Shown in pieces: positions 34,280-43,322 of a stretch of DNA of 64,000 nucleotides; the first letter of the stretch is position 1; every line of letters begins with the position of its first letter. A program made the position numbers and the translations under genes. Source of the stretch: Botryobacter ruber (GTDB taxonomy: Bacteria > Bacteroidota > Bacteroidia > Cytophagales > Hymenobacteraceae). The stretch is taken from contig NZ_QCZK02000041.1 in the NCBI RefSeq assembly GCF_003347595.2, positions 186,001-250,000 on the forward strand. Reading direction: 5' to 3'. The notes beneath the pieces were generated by a model that was not told the origin of the DNA, searched no databases, and saw only the letters and a list, made by a program, of their open reading frames with translations.

Positions 34280-37021
34280 ATGAAAAAACGCTATATCAAA
34301 CCTTTCGCGGCAAAGCTGCTGCTGATGGGCCTCGTTTGCACGGTACCTTTCCAGCCTGCCACCGCACAAAGCAAAAAGAAGAAGAAAAAAGCGGAGGTTG
34401 CCGCCGCACAACAGGCTCCTGCCGCAACGCCGAAAGCCGATGCGGCACAAAAAGGAAAATTGAAACCATATGCCGAAATAATCACCAAAGATGCCAAGTC
34501 TGACGTTGGTTTATTCACGGTTCACCAGGTAAACGACGCGCATTACTTCGAAATACCGGACAGCCTGCTACAGCGTGAAATGCTGATCGTATCGCGGCGT
34601 GCGGCTATGAGCGGCAGCGAACTCGACAACATGGTGGCCGGCGACAGCCCACAGGATGCCCTGATGGTGAAGTGGGAAAAATCGCCGGATGGCAATAACA
34701 TCCTACTGCGCAAAGTTACCACCCGGAACGTAATGCAGTTCAGGGGGCTGGACAGCTCTTTTGAAAAAGCAGTAGAACTGCAGACCCTGGACCCGATTCT
34801 GCTTTCGTTTCCGATCAAAGCAGTTGGACCGGATGCAGCTTCCAGTGTGATTGATGTAGCCAGCCTCTTTTTGGATGATATAAAAGAACTGACGCCTTTC
34901 GGGTCCGGTGGCTTGCTTGAAGCGCTGGGTGCTATAGCGCCCAAAAAGTACACTTTCAACAAAGACAGGTCTTTCATCTCCGAAACCAAAAGTTTCCAGC
35001 AGAACATCGAAGTAAGATCGATGCTTACCTTTACCGAGATCGAAAAAACCGGCACTAAAGTATTTACTATTTTAATGCACCGCTCCATGGTGCTGCTGCC
35101 GAAGCAGGCCATGCAACCACGATTGGCTGACGAAAGAATCGGCCATTTTGCGCTCGGCTTTAAAGAGTACAACGAAAACAAACCGGTAGGCGACAATTAC
35201 TTCATTAAGCGCTGGCGCCTGGAGCCGAAGGCCGAAGACCTGGAGAAGTTTAAGAAAGGTGAACTGGTTGAGCCTAAAAAGAAAATCGTTTTTTACATCG
35301 ACCAGACCACCCCTGAAAAATGGCGGAAGTACATCAAACAGGGTGTAACCGACTGGTTGCCTGCCTTTGAGGAAGCCGGCTTTAAAAATGCCATTGAGGC
35401 CGTTGACGCTCCGGTAAACGATCCGGAATTTCACCCGGAAGATGTGCGTTATTCTGTCATTCGCTACGTTGCTTCCGATATTCCAAATGCCAAAGGTCCC
35501 TCGGTAGCAGACCCGCGATCTGGCGAAATCCTGGAGTCGGATGTGATTGTATATCACAACGTCATTAAACTGTTAAGAGACTGGCGCTTTGCCCAGACAG
35601 CCGCCAACGATCCGCGCGTGCGAACTTCAGACATTCCCGACGACATTATTGGCGATGGACTGCGCTACGTAATTGCCCATGAAGTAGGCCACGCCCTGGG
35701 CTTACGCCACAACATGGGCGCTTCTGCTGCTTTCCCGGTAGACTCGCTACGTTCGGCCTCCTTCACAAAGAAATATGGCACCACGCCCTCTATCATGGAT
35801 TATGCCCGCTTCAACTTTGTGGCCCAGCCAAAAGATAAAGACGTTAAATTAACGCCTCCGCACCTGGGCGTGTATGATAAATATGCCATCAAGTGGGCGT
35901 ACAGACCAATCCCGGAAGCCAGCAACGAATTTGCCGAAACAGATGTACTCAACAGCTGGATAAACGAGCATGCCGGCGACCCGTGGTACCGTTTTGGCGA
36001 AGGCGATTTATCAGGTTCCGATCCATCGTCGATGCGGGAAGACCTGGGTGATGATGTGATAAAAGCCAGTAAGTACGGCGTTGCCAACGCAAAATATATC
36101 ATGGCCAACCTGGACAAATGGCTGTACGCCCCGGGCGCTAAATACGACAATCTAGAGGATTACTATGCAGCTGTGCTTAAACAGTATGGCCGACATATTG
36201 GCCATGCAGGTACGCTGATTGGCGGCACCTACATCAGTCGCCCGATTCAGGGCGAAAAGGAAGTGGCTTACCGATATGTGCCGAAAGACAAGCAACGTGA
36301 AGCCGTTAAATTTGTCCTGGCGCAGTTCAGGGAGCTGCCTACCTGGATTGAGAACGAAAAGCTGAAATCAAAGCTGAACATTGTGGAAACCAGCGGTTCC
36401 GTAAGAAGAATTATCACACCGCCTGCTTACCTGGAGAGACTGTTCAACTCTAGTTTCTTAGCAAACCTGGCTAACGATGGCAACCTGATGATGATGATCG
36501 AGGATGAGATTGCGAACGGAGCAGCTGCCTACAAAGTAACTGACTTGTTCAATGACATACGCGGCGACTTCTTCCGGGAAACAGTACGCGGACAAAAGGT
36601 TGATTATTACGGACAGCTGATGCAGAACATTTATGTAAGCTGGCTGCTGAATAAGTCGCACTTCAGCGATATTGTTCCGTTCACGCCTACTGCCATGGCT
36701 GATGAAAATCAACTGGCTGCGCTGCCTGTAAACGACCTGGTGCATTGTGGCTTTGGAGCGCATGATGCTGAAGTAACCGTACCAATGGACCAGCAGCAAT
36801 ACGTTGCCTATGCCGAGAAACTGGCAAATGAGCAAAACCTTCACTTCCAGATCGTGAACATTTCACGAAACAACAAGCATGATAAAATAACCACGCATGT
36901 ATTGGCTGAAGTGAAGAAAGTAAAAGCCATTCTGCTAAAACACCGAAGTGCAGCCGATGAAGATACACGGGCACATTACGATTACCTGTTGAAGAAAATC
37001 GACCTGTACCTGAAGTCATAG
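34280..37021 (+). CDS. Large exported zinc metalloprotease (DUF5117/DUF4953 type)
   Basis: A 913-residue protein with a signal peptide (about 1-30, ATAQ) and a Lys/Ala-rich linker. The catalytic motif HEVGHALGLRHN (His467, Glu468, His471, His477) is the metzincin HExxHxxGxxH zinc site, followed 40 residues later by SIMDY, the likely Met-turn. The N-terminal half has the DUF5117/DUF5118-like pattern with LLRKVTTRNVMQFRGLDSSFEKAV and YFIKRWRLEPK. It lies downstream of a SusC/SusD pair, a common arrangement in Bacteroidota, so it may process protein or glycopeptide substrate imported or caught by that pair. Export to the periplasm or surface is likely. Confidence 0.88.
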   Translation: MKKRYIKPFAAKLLLMGLVCTVPFQPATAQSKKKKKKAEVAAAQQAPAATPKADAAQKGKLKPYAEIITKDAKSDVGLFTVHQVNDAHYFEIPDSLLQREMLIVSRRAAMSGSELDNMVAGDSPQDALMVKWEKSPDGNNILLRKVTTRNVMQFRGLDSSFEKAVELQTLDPILLSFPIKAVGPDAASSVIDVASLFLDDIKELTPFGSGGLLEALGAIAPKKYTFNKDRSFISETKSFQQNIEVRSMLTFTEIEKTGTKVFTILMHRSMVLLPKQAMQPRLADERIGHFALGFKEYNENKPVGDNYFIKRWRLEPKAEDLEKFKKGELVEPKKKIVFYIDQTTPEKWRKYIKQGVTDWLPAFEEAGFKNAIEAVDAPVNDPEFHPEDVRYSVIRYVASDIPNAKGPSVADPRSGEILESDVIVYHNVIKLLRDWRFAQTAANDPRVRTSDIPDDIIGDGLRYVIAHEVGHALGLRHNMGASAAFPVDSLRSASFTKKYGTTPSIMDYARFNFVAQPKDKDVKLTPPHLGVYDKYAIKWAYRPIPEASNEFAETDVLNSWINEHAGDPWYRFGEGDLSGSDPSSMREDLGDDVIKASKYGVANAKYIMANLDKWLYAPGAKYDNLEDYYAAVLKQYGRHIGHAGTLIGGTYISRPIQGEKEVAYRYVPKDKQREAVKFVLAQFRELPTWIENEKLKSKLNIVETSGSVRRIITPPAYLERLFNSSFLANLANDGNLMMMIEDEIANGAAAYKVTDLFNDIRGDFFRETVRGQKVDYYGQLMQNIYVSWLLNKSHFSDIVPFTPTAMADENQLAALPVNDLVHCGFGAHDAEVTVPMDQQQYVAYAEKLANEQNLHFQIVNISRNNKHDKITTHVLAEVKKVKAILLKHRSAADEDTRAHYDYLLKKIDLYLKS

Positions 37022-37045
37022 TTTTCTAGCTGAAGGTTAATTTTT

Positions 37046-37081
37046 AAGGGGAGAGATGGTTTGGAACTGTCTCTCCCTTTT
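37046..37081 (+). terminator. Rho-independent terminator after the metalloprotease gene
   Basis: AAGGGGAGAGA pairs with TCTCTCCCTTT across a 13-base loop, ending in four T, 25 bp after the stop codon. Confidence 0.75.
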
Positions 37082-37126
37082 GCTTTCCAGGGTGTGCTGC
37101 AGCAGACTATCTGCATGGCATATCCG

Positions 37127-37154
37127 GGAGCAGAGGCTGTGGTGGCTGCTGCAA
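37127..37154 (+). repeat. Interspersed repeat copy 9
   Basis: GGAGCAGAGGCTGTGGTGGC followed by TGCTGCAA, the CTGCTGCA variant shared with copy 6. It lies between the terminator and the upstream region of the pectate lyase gene. Confidence 0.78.
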
Positions 37155-37184
37155 AAGTGCCGGACCAGCCTCAAAAATATTTTA

Positions 37185-37198
37185 CTAACACTCGTTAG
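37185..37198. promoter_or_regulatory. Small dyad upstream of the pectate lyase gene
   Basis: CTAACACTCGTTAG, 5-bp arms with a 4-base centre, about 80 bp before the ATG. It could be an operator; nothing else supports this. Confidence 0.3.
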
Positions 37199-37275
37199 AA
37201 ATTATCCAATTTAAGATTATATTTCCTATGATTTTATAACCCCTGCTTCGGCTCCTTACTATTAACCACACCGGC

Positions 37276-38904
37276 ATGAAGTACTTCAACATATGCCTGC
37301 GCATCATGTGCTTTCTTTTGCTCTTCAAGGGCTCTCTTTTAGCGCAACCAACTCAGCTGGCCGATGAAGCCAGGGAGGCCATGCTCCGTTCCACCAGGTA
37401 TATGGTAGAACAGGTGAGTACCAATGGCGGCTACGTGTGGTATTACCTGCCGGACCTGTCGCGCCGTTGGGGAGAGATGGAGGCATACAAAACTATGGTG
37501 TGGGTACAGGGGCCCGGCACCGTGAACATGGGCCATGTCCTGCTGGATGCCTACCGCGCCACCGGCAACGACTACTACTACCAGGCTGCCGGGAAAGCAG
37601 CTGCCGCATTGGTCTGGGGACAGAGCAAAGAAGGTGGCTGGAACTACATGATCGATTTTGCCGGGGACCGCTCACTGAAATACTGGTACAGCACCATAGG
37701 CAAAAACGGCTGGCGGCTCGAAGAATTTCAGCACTACTATGGCAACGCTACTTTCGACGATGACGTGACCTCCAATGCCGCCCGCTTCCTGCTGCGGATG
37801 TACCTGGAAAAAATGGATCCGAAATACAAACCGGCACTCGACAAAGCCATCGACTTCATCCTGGAAAGCCAGTACCCGCTGGGCGGCTGGCCGCAGCGTT
37901 ACCCCCTCCGGCACGACTTCAGTAAAAATGGCAATCCCGACTATTCCTCCTTTTATACTTATAACGATGATGTGATCTGGGAGAACATCAATTTCCTGGT
38001 ACAGTGTTACCTCACGCTGGGCGAAGAGCGCCTGCTGGAACCAATTTACAGGGGGATGAATTTCTTTGTGATCTCACAGCATGGCAGCGGCGCCTGGGGG
38101 CAGCAGTACAACATGGCGCTGGAGCCAGCCGGCGCCCGCACCTACGAACCACCAACGCTTCTGCCTACCACCACCTTCGGCAATGCCATGCTGCTGCTCC
38201 GGTTTTACCAATACACCGGCGACCGGAAATACCTTTCCCGCATACCCGACGCCATTGCCTGGCTCGAGAAAACACGTTTACCCAAAAAGCAAACGGAGAA
38301 TGGTACGTACACGCACCCCACTTTTGTGGAAATAGCTACAGACAAACCGGTCTATGTGCACCGGACCGGGTCCAATGTAAAGCATGGGTATTACTTCTAC
38401 GACTATAACGACGAAAACCTGCTGGCGCATTACAAAGGCAAAAAAAGCCTGGACCTGGAGCGGCTGAAAGCGGAATACAAACGGGTGAGCGCCTTATCGC
38501 CTGCAGAAGCCACCAAAGACTCTCCGCTTAAAGCGGCGCCTTTTCAGGCAGCCGGAACGCCGCAGAGCTACTACAACCTGCACCAGTCTTCCGAAAGTGA
38601 AGCAGCCGATGCAGCAAGTGTAAAAACAGTTATCGCTTCCCTGGATGCGCAGAACCGCTGGCTGGTGAAGCATGCTATGATCAGTAATCCCTATCGCGGC
38701 GAAGGCCAGCAGCAAGAACAGACAAACAAATATGCCTCAGCGTTTGTAGGAGATGAAACCGATACCTCCCCTTTCCGGGATCCTTCGGACCAGGAATATA
38801 TTTCAACCGGGGAATACATCAGGAACATGCAACTGCTGATCTCCTACCTGAAAGCAACAGGACAGCAGGCTACCGTAACCGAAGCGCTGAAAGCAAAATT
38901 TTAA
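37276..38904 (+). CDS. Pectate lyase family 10-like protein
   Basis: A 542-residue exported protein with a signal peptide (about 1-24, SLLAQ). The (alpha/alpha) toroid resembles PL10 pectate lyases: GGWNYMIDFAGDRSLKYWYSTIGKNGWRLEEFQHYYGNATFDDDVTSNAARFLLRMYLE and SQYPLGGWPQRYPL...FYTYNDDVIWENINFLVQC are the recognisable blocks. It should cleave pectate by beta-elimination in the periplasm or outside. It is longer than a minimal PL10 catalytic domain; the extra C-terminal 120 residues (from about 420) show no second domain I can name. It stands behind its own terminator-bounded region and is not obviously part of the SusC/SusD operon. Confidence 0.8.
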   Translation: MKYFNICLRIMCFLLLFKGSLLAQPTQLADEAREAMLRSTRYMVEQVSTNGGYVWYYLPDLSRRWGEMEAYKTMVWVQGPGTVNMGHVLLDAYRATGNDYYYQAAGKAAAALVWGQSKEGGWNYMIDFAGDRSLKYWYSTIGKNGWRLEEFQHYYGNATFDDDVTSNAARFLLRMYLEKMDPKYKPALDKAIDFILESQYPLGGWPQRYPLRHDFSKNGNPDYSSFYTYNDDVIWENINFLVQCYLTLGEERLLEPIYRGMNFFVISQHGSGAWGQQYNMALEPAGARTYEPPTLLPTTTFGNAMLLLRFYQYTGDRKYLSRIPDAIAWLEKTRLPKKQTENGTYTHPTFVEIATDKPVYVHRTGSNVKHGYYFYDYNDENLLAHYKGKKSLDLERLKAEYKRVSALSPAEATKDSPLKAAPFQAAGTPQSYYNLHQSSESEAADAASVKTVIASLDAQNRWLVKHAMISNPYRGEGQQQEQTNKYASAFVGDETDTSPFRDPSDQEYISTGEYIRNMQLLISYLKATGQQATVTEALKAKF

Positions 38905-38916
38905 CCTCAAAGAGTT

Positions 38917-38948
38917 CTGCTGCCCCTGCCACCACAGCCGCTGCTGCT
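38917..38948 (-). repeat. Interspersed repeat copy 10
   Basis: CTGCTGCCCCTGCCACCACA followed by GCCGCTGCTGCT, lying in the 54-bp gap between two convergent genes, 12 bp from the pectate lyase stop. It takes the place where a terminator would be expected. Confidence 0.88.
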
Positions 38949-38958
38949 AGCATTTATG

Positions 38959-39621
38959 CTACAGCCGCGCCCACGGATTGATGCCTTCCGCTTTCGTGAC
39001 AAAGTAAAACAGCAGCAGGTAAGACAGGTCGAAAATGAAGATACTGATGTAAAGCAAAACCAGCAGGTAAGCATCCGGGAAATACATGTACAGCAGCAGC
39101 GAGGGGAAAATCGTCCCAATCATCTTGCACAGCGCAATGTACACCGACTGCCCAAGCGGGCTTTTCCGCCGCAGCAGCATGTGTATGAACAGCACCGACA
39201 TGAGCAGGTTCTGGCTGAAGGCAGCATACACGCCATTGTAATCGTTAAACTCGCGCGACATCAGCAGGATGAAAAGGGCAGCCAGCACCAACGTGAGCAG
39301 AAACACCGGCAGGAAATGATTCGAAGGAAAAAGCTCCGGGAATTCCTTTTTCCCGTAACGCAGGTACTGCACCAGGATGCCCACATCAAATGCCAGCCAC
39401 ACATAATCGATGTACAGCTGCGGCGTGCTGTGCGGGTGCACAAACGAAAAAATAAACTCCCAGGAAATATTGGCGCACAAGGCCACCATCGGCATCCCAT
39501 ACGTTTTGTCGACAAAGCCCCGCCGCAGGATGAGCAGGTACGTGATCGTCCAGAATACGCCGCTGCAGACCTTGAAGATCACATCAAGGGTCTTGTCTAC
39601 CTCTAAAGGGTTTTCTAACAT
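38959..39621 (-). CDS. Transmembrane terpene-cyclase-like protein (Pyr4/PaxB family homologue)
   Basis: A 220-residue protein with about seven hydrophobic helices, starting at ATG 39619-39621; an earlier in-frame start would run deep into the upstream gene. FVDKTYGMPMVALCANISWEFIF (36-58) matches the most conserved block of Pyr4/PaxB transmembrane terpene cyclases, including the catalytic acidic residue (Glu55 here). A second acidic residue in the last helix (Asp198, ISIFIFDLSYLLLFY) falls where these enzymes have their second catalytic Asp. The family cyclises epoxidised or plain isoprenoid chains. The bacterial substrate is unknown and the enzyme activity is inference. It lies 22 bp behind a PLP decarboxylase and is probably co-transcribed with it. 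Confidence 0.6.
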   Translation of the reverse strand: MLENPLEVDKTLDVIFKVCSGVFWTITYLLILRRGFVDKTYGMPMVALCANISWEFIFSFVHPHSTPQLYIDYVWLAFDVGILVQYLRYGKKEFPELFPSNHFLPVFLLTLVLAALFILLMSREFNDYNGVYAAFSQNLLMSVLFIHMLLRRKSPLGQSVYIALCKMIGTIFPSLLLYMYFPDAYLLVLLYISIFIFDLSYLLLFYFVTKAEGINPWARL

Positions 39622-39643
39622 GGTGAAGTGTGGTGAAAGAACT

Positions 39644-41161
39644 TTAAGAATTAGTGCTATCCTGCCGAAGCTGCGCATCCAGCCGCCTTCCTTCCCTGAT
39701 AGCGATCGCAACCAAAGCTTCCAGATCCTGCCACTGCGTCCTGAAGTTGACGATGCAGGCACGCAGGCAGTATTTCCCGCTGATTACTGCGTTGGAAACA
39801 AACACTTCTCCAGCCACCTGCAGGTGGTTCAGCAATGCTTCATTTAGCTTGTTCAGGTAATTTTCGTCCGGGTGGTTGGCCATACCCTGTGGTACATACC
39901 GGAACGTGGTAATGCTCAGGTTCTGCGAAACAGCTTCCAGTTCGGGAGTGGCCTGGATCAAGGAGAAAAGCTTTTGGGAGAGTGAAATATCATCCCGTAT
40001 CATCTGGATGTAGCCGTTCCTGCCTGCCTGCTTAAAGCCCAGCCACACCTTCAGCGCCCGGAAACCCCTGGAGTTTTGCATGCCATAGTCGTAGTAGTTT
40101 ACCGGCGGTTCGTCTCCGGTACCATCAAAATTATAATAGTCGGGATGAAAGCTGAAGGCTTCCTGGAGCAGCTTCGGGTCGCGCACCAGCGCACAACCAG
40201 CTTCCAGGGGACTGTAAAACCACTTGTGCGGGTCCAGCGCAACCGAATCGACCTCTGCAAGGCCTTCGAACAAGGCAGCACATTCGGGTAAGCCGGCGGC
40301 CGGGGCGCCGTAAGCGCCATCCACATGAAACCAAAGGTTGTTCTTCCTGCAGATTCCGGCAATGCCTGAAAGCGAATCGACGGTGCCTGTTCCTACGGTA
40401 CCTGCGCTGCCCACAACCAGAAAAGGAGTAAATCCCGCTGCGCGATCATCGGCAATTTGCTGCTCCAGCAGACTAAGATCCAGCTGCTGCTCTTCGTTGG
40501 GTTCAATCCAGCGGATGGCGTCGGTACCAAGCCCGAAAAGGTCGGCTGCTTTCTGTATCCAGGTATGGGTGTTGCGGGAGCAGTAGACTAAAAGGCGGCT
40601 GTTACGCGACTGCAGTCCATCTTTCCGGATGTCCCAGGCCGCTTTTGCTTTACGGGCTGCCAGGAAACCGACGAAATTGGCCATGTTGCCACCGCTCACA
40701 AACAAGCCGCCACAGGATACGGGGTAATTAATGAATTCTGCAATCCACCGGATGGTTTGCTGCTCAATTTCGGTAGCCACAGGCGACAAAGCAAAGGCGG
40801 CAACGTTTGGGTTAACAGCAGCCGCCAGCAAATCGCCCAGCGCCCCGATGGGCGTAGCAGAAGAGGTGATGTAGCCCCAGAAACGGGGATGGCCATTAAA
40901 AAGAGAATGGTGGAAAAGCAGTTGCGCCGCCTCTGCCAGGATACCGGAAGCAGCACTACCCTCGGCTGGTAAGGAATTATTTCCTAACGCCGCTCTTACG
41001 GCCGGAGGCTGTTCGCCGGTAGTAACAGGCTTTTGTTCCAGCCCGGCCAGGAAATCTGCGATCTGGTTTACCAGTTCGTGCCCTGCTTGCCGGAATTCTT
41101 CCGGTGCCATTGCCAGTGGAGCATTTTGCCGCCGGCGTGTTTGCGCTTCCTGATCTTCCAT
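39644..41161 (-). CDS. PLP-dependent amino-acid decarboxylase (aromatic-L-amino-acid or glutamate type, group II)
   Basis: A 505-residue cytoplasmic fold-type I enzyme. The PLP lysine is Lys313 in LDPHKWFYSPLEAGC, Asp281 of HVDGAYG should hold the pyridine nitrogen, and His199 in SRNTHTWIQKAADLFGLG is the residue that stacks on the cofactor. HPRFWGYITSSATPIGALGDLLAAAVNPN (91-119) is the conserved N-terminal substrate region. Family members decarboxylate aromatic amino acids, glutamate or 2,4-diaminobutyrate; the AADC-like length and motifs favour an aromatic substrate but do not prove it. It is upstream of the terpene-cyclase-like gene on the same strand. Confidence 0.88.
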   Translation of the reverse strand: MEDQEAQTRRRQNAPLAMAPEEFRQAGHELVNQIADFLAGLEQKPVTTGEQPPAVRAALGNNSLPAEGSAASGILAEAAQLLFHHSLFNGHPRFWGYITSSATPIGALGDLLAAAVNPNVAAFALSPVATEIEQQTIRWIAEFINYPVSCGGLFVSGGNMANFVGFLAARKAKAAWDIRKDGLQSRNSRLLVYCSRNTHTWIQKAADLFGLGTDAIRWIEPNEEQQLDLSLLEQQIADDRAAGFTPFLVVGSAGTVGTGTVDSLSGIAGICRKNNLWFHVDGAYGAPAAGLPECAALFEGLAEVDSVALDPHKWFYSPLEAGCALVRDPKLLQEAFSFHPDYYNFDGTGDEPPVNYYDYGMQNSRGFRALKVWLGFKQAGRNGYIQMIRDDISLSQKLFSLIQATPELEAVSQNLSITTFRYVPQGMANHPDENYLNKLNEALLNHLQVAGEVFVSNAVISGKYCLRACIVNFRTQWQDLEALVAIAIREGRRLDAQLRQDSTNS

Positions 41162-41335
41162 AGTGAAAGTACTTTAAGCTTCGGTTATGTTCCTGTGCCC
41201 CACACAAACCAGTAGCTGTCTTCCGCAGGCACAGGTACTACTTTCTTTACAATGCCGTTCCAAATAAGTTGTGACAATGCGGGTTGAGCTATTCGTTAGA
41301 ATGAACTTACAAGCAAAAAGGCTTTAAAAACCGTT

Positions 41336-41363
41336 CTGCACCTGCCTCCATTGCCGCTGCTCC
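41336..41363 (-). repeat. Interspersed repeat copy 11
   Basis: CTGCACCTGCCTCCATTGCC followed by GCTGCTCC, preceded by AAAAACCGTT. It lies between the end of the GH13 gene and the decarboxylase promoter region; CCTCCAT is shared with the decayed copy at 1653. Confidence 0.82.
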
Positions 41364-41393
41364 TCTTATAGGAGACGCGGCAACGAAAGACTT

Positions 41394-43049
41394 TTACTGT
41401 TTCCGCCGGTGCAGCAAATGGCTCAGGTCGCCGGCCCTGAACCAGCGGTAGCCGAAGGCATCCAGGGTAATCCGGTGCTGCCCTTTTTCGTCGGCTACGC
41501 TTTTTTCGTTTGCCATCAGGTCGATCAGGCGGTCCTCGTTGTTTTGCTTCAGGCTCAGTGTTACCTCGTGCGGCTGCTCATCAAAATTGTGCAGCACCAC
41601 CAGCGAATTGCCCCGCCAGCAGTAGTACATGCCCAGTACCTGCGGTCTGCCGGTTTTCAGGATTTCCCAGGTTCCCCAGCCTATTTCCGGGCATTCTTTG
41701 CGCAGGCGTATGAGGGCCGTCATCCAGTTGAGCAGCGAGTCAGGCTTGCGACGCTGGTCCTCTGCGTTTACATGGTGATAGGAATATGGCCCTTCGTCTA
41801 TCACCGGATGTACCAGTTTGTCTGCTGCCGAAAAACCGGCCTGGGACTCGTTTGCCCACTGCATGGGCGTCCGCACCGCATCCCGCTCGTTCAGGCGCAG
41901 GTCCTCCCCCATTCCGATCTCATCCCCATATCGCAACACAGGCGTGCCCGGCAGCGAAAACATCAGGCTGTAGGCCATCTCAATCTGCTGGCGGCTGCCC
42001 AGCATCGGGTTCAGCCGCCGCCGGATGCCCCGGTTGTACAGCTGCATTTCTTTTTCAGGACCGAAGCGTTTAAAAACTTTCTGTTGCTGCTCCTCCGTCA
42101 GGCGGCCCAGGTCCAGCTCGTCGTGGTTGCGCAGAAAGTGGGCCCATTGCGAGGTCGGGTAAATATTTTGAGTTGCTTTCAGGGCGTCGGCCAGTGGTTC
42201 GGTGTCGGAGGTAGCCAGCGCGTAAAACAGGTGCTGGTTAACATAAAAATTGAACATCAGGTGCACGCCGTCTCCCTCCTTGCCGAAATAATGCTCCGAT
42301 TCGTTGGGCAGCACGTTGGCCTCGCCCAGCAGAATGGCATCGCCTTTACGCCACTGCAGGAAGCGGCGCATCTCGCGCAGGTATTCAAACTTCATCTCGT
42401 GTTCGGCCAGGCCCGGGCTGGGACTTTCCAGGATAAAAGGCACTGCATCTACCCGGAACCCCGACACGCCCAGCTCCAGCCAATAGCCCATGATCCGGCT
42501 GACTTCGGTGCGTACTGCCGGGTTGTCCATGTTCAGGTCGGGCTGGAAATCGTAAAAGCGGTGAAAGTAATAGGCTTTCGCTTTTTTGTCGTAGGTCCAG
42601 GTCCGGTGCTGCACGCCCGGGAACACCATGCCCTGGTTCCAGTTTGGCGGTTTGCTTTCGGACCACACATACCAGTCGCGGTAGCGGGAGTCTTTGCTGC
42701 TGCGCGCTTCCTGGAACCAGAGGTGCTGATCGGAAGTGTGATTGACAACCAGGTCCAGGATCACTTTAAAGCCATGCTTTTTGGCCTGGTGCATAAACTC
42801 TACAAATTCGCCGCTCGACCCGAACCGGGGGTCCACGCCGTAGTAATCTTTTATATCATAGCCATTGTCTTTGTCCGGAGTTGGCTGGAAAGGTGACAGC
42901 CAGATGGTGTCCACGCCCAGGGCATCGAGGTAATCCAAACGGCGGGCGAGTCCTTCGAAGTCGCCAATCCCGTCGCCGTTTACATCCATAAAAGTTTTGA
43001 TATCCAGGTTATAGACTATTGCATTCTTGTACCACAGGTCTTCTATCAT
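41394..43049 (-). CDS. Trehalose-synthase-like alpha-amylase family enzyme (GH13)
   Basis: A 551-residue cytoplasmic enzyme from ATG 43047-43049, which gives the family N-terminus MIEDLWYKNAIVYNLDIKTFMD. The catalytic triad is Asp201 (GFRVDAVPF), Glu243 (LLGEANV) and Asp310 (LRNHDELD). NGDGIGDFEGLARRLDYLDALGVDTIWLSPF and VVNHTSDQHLWFQEARSS are regions typical of subfamily GH13_16, which interconverts maltose and trehalose. An acarbose-type hydrolase or a sucrose-like transferase remains possible. With a GH15 protein and a BCCT operon elsewhere in the window it fits osmolyte or trehalose metabolism. A 48-codon upstream extension in frame is unlike the family and is rejected. Confidence 0.85.
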   Translation of the reverse strand: MIEDLWYKNAIVYNLDIKTFMDVNGDGIGDFEGLARRLDYLDALGVDTIWLSPFQPTPDKDNGYDIKDYYGVDPRFGSSGEFVEFMHQAKKHGFKVILDLVVNHTSDQHLWFQEARSSKDSRYRDWYVWSESKPPNWNQGMVFPGVQHRTWTYDKKAKAYYFHRFYDFQPDLNMDNPAVRTEVSRIMGYWLELGVSGFRVDAVPFILESPSPGLAEHEMKFEYLREMRRFLQWRKGDAILLGEANVLPNESEHYFGKEGDGVHLMFNFYVNQHLFYALATSDTEPLADALKATQNIYPTSQWAHFLRNHDELDLGRLTEEQQQKVFKRFGPEKEMQLYNRGIRRRLNPMLGSRQQIEMAYSLMFSLPGTPVLRYGDEIGMGEDLRLNERDAVRTPMQWANESQAGFSAADKLVHPVIDEGPYSYHHVNAEDQRRKPDSLLNWMTALIRLRKECPEIGWGTWEILKTGRPQVLGMYYCWRGNSLVVLHNFDEQPHEVTLSLKQNNEDRLIDLMANEKSVADEKGQHRITLDAFGYRWFRAGDLSHLLHRRKQ

Positions 43050-43322
43050 GTTCTGCTGATATGTAATCAGGCTTCTGCCTCTATTTATTGTTGCTACATT
43101 TACTGTTATCCGTGCGCAGGAGTTACTTTTTCCTGCACGCTTCCCGCCCGCCAGGTTGCGAATAAGATCCTCGAGCCACAGAAACACTAGCACCTATTTC
43201 ACATCCAATAAAACAAAAACAACAAACAACCAAATATTTATAACTAATTTTATCTTTATTATAAATTATACCGTAACTCCTAACATGTTTTCAGAAATTG
43301 TTTTTCAAACAGGCTGTTGCTT

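Noticed and set aside
39622-39762. N-terminal extension of the terpene-cyclase-like protein
   Set aside because: It would overlap the decarboxylase coding end by more than 100 bp and has no hydrophobic helix.
43050-43193. N-terminal extension of the GH13 enzyme
   Set aside because: The 48 extra residues are unlike any GH13 start, while MIEDLWYKNA at 43049 matches the family opening.
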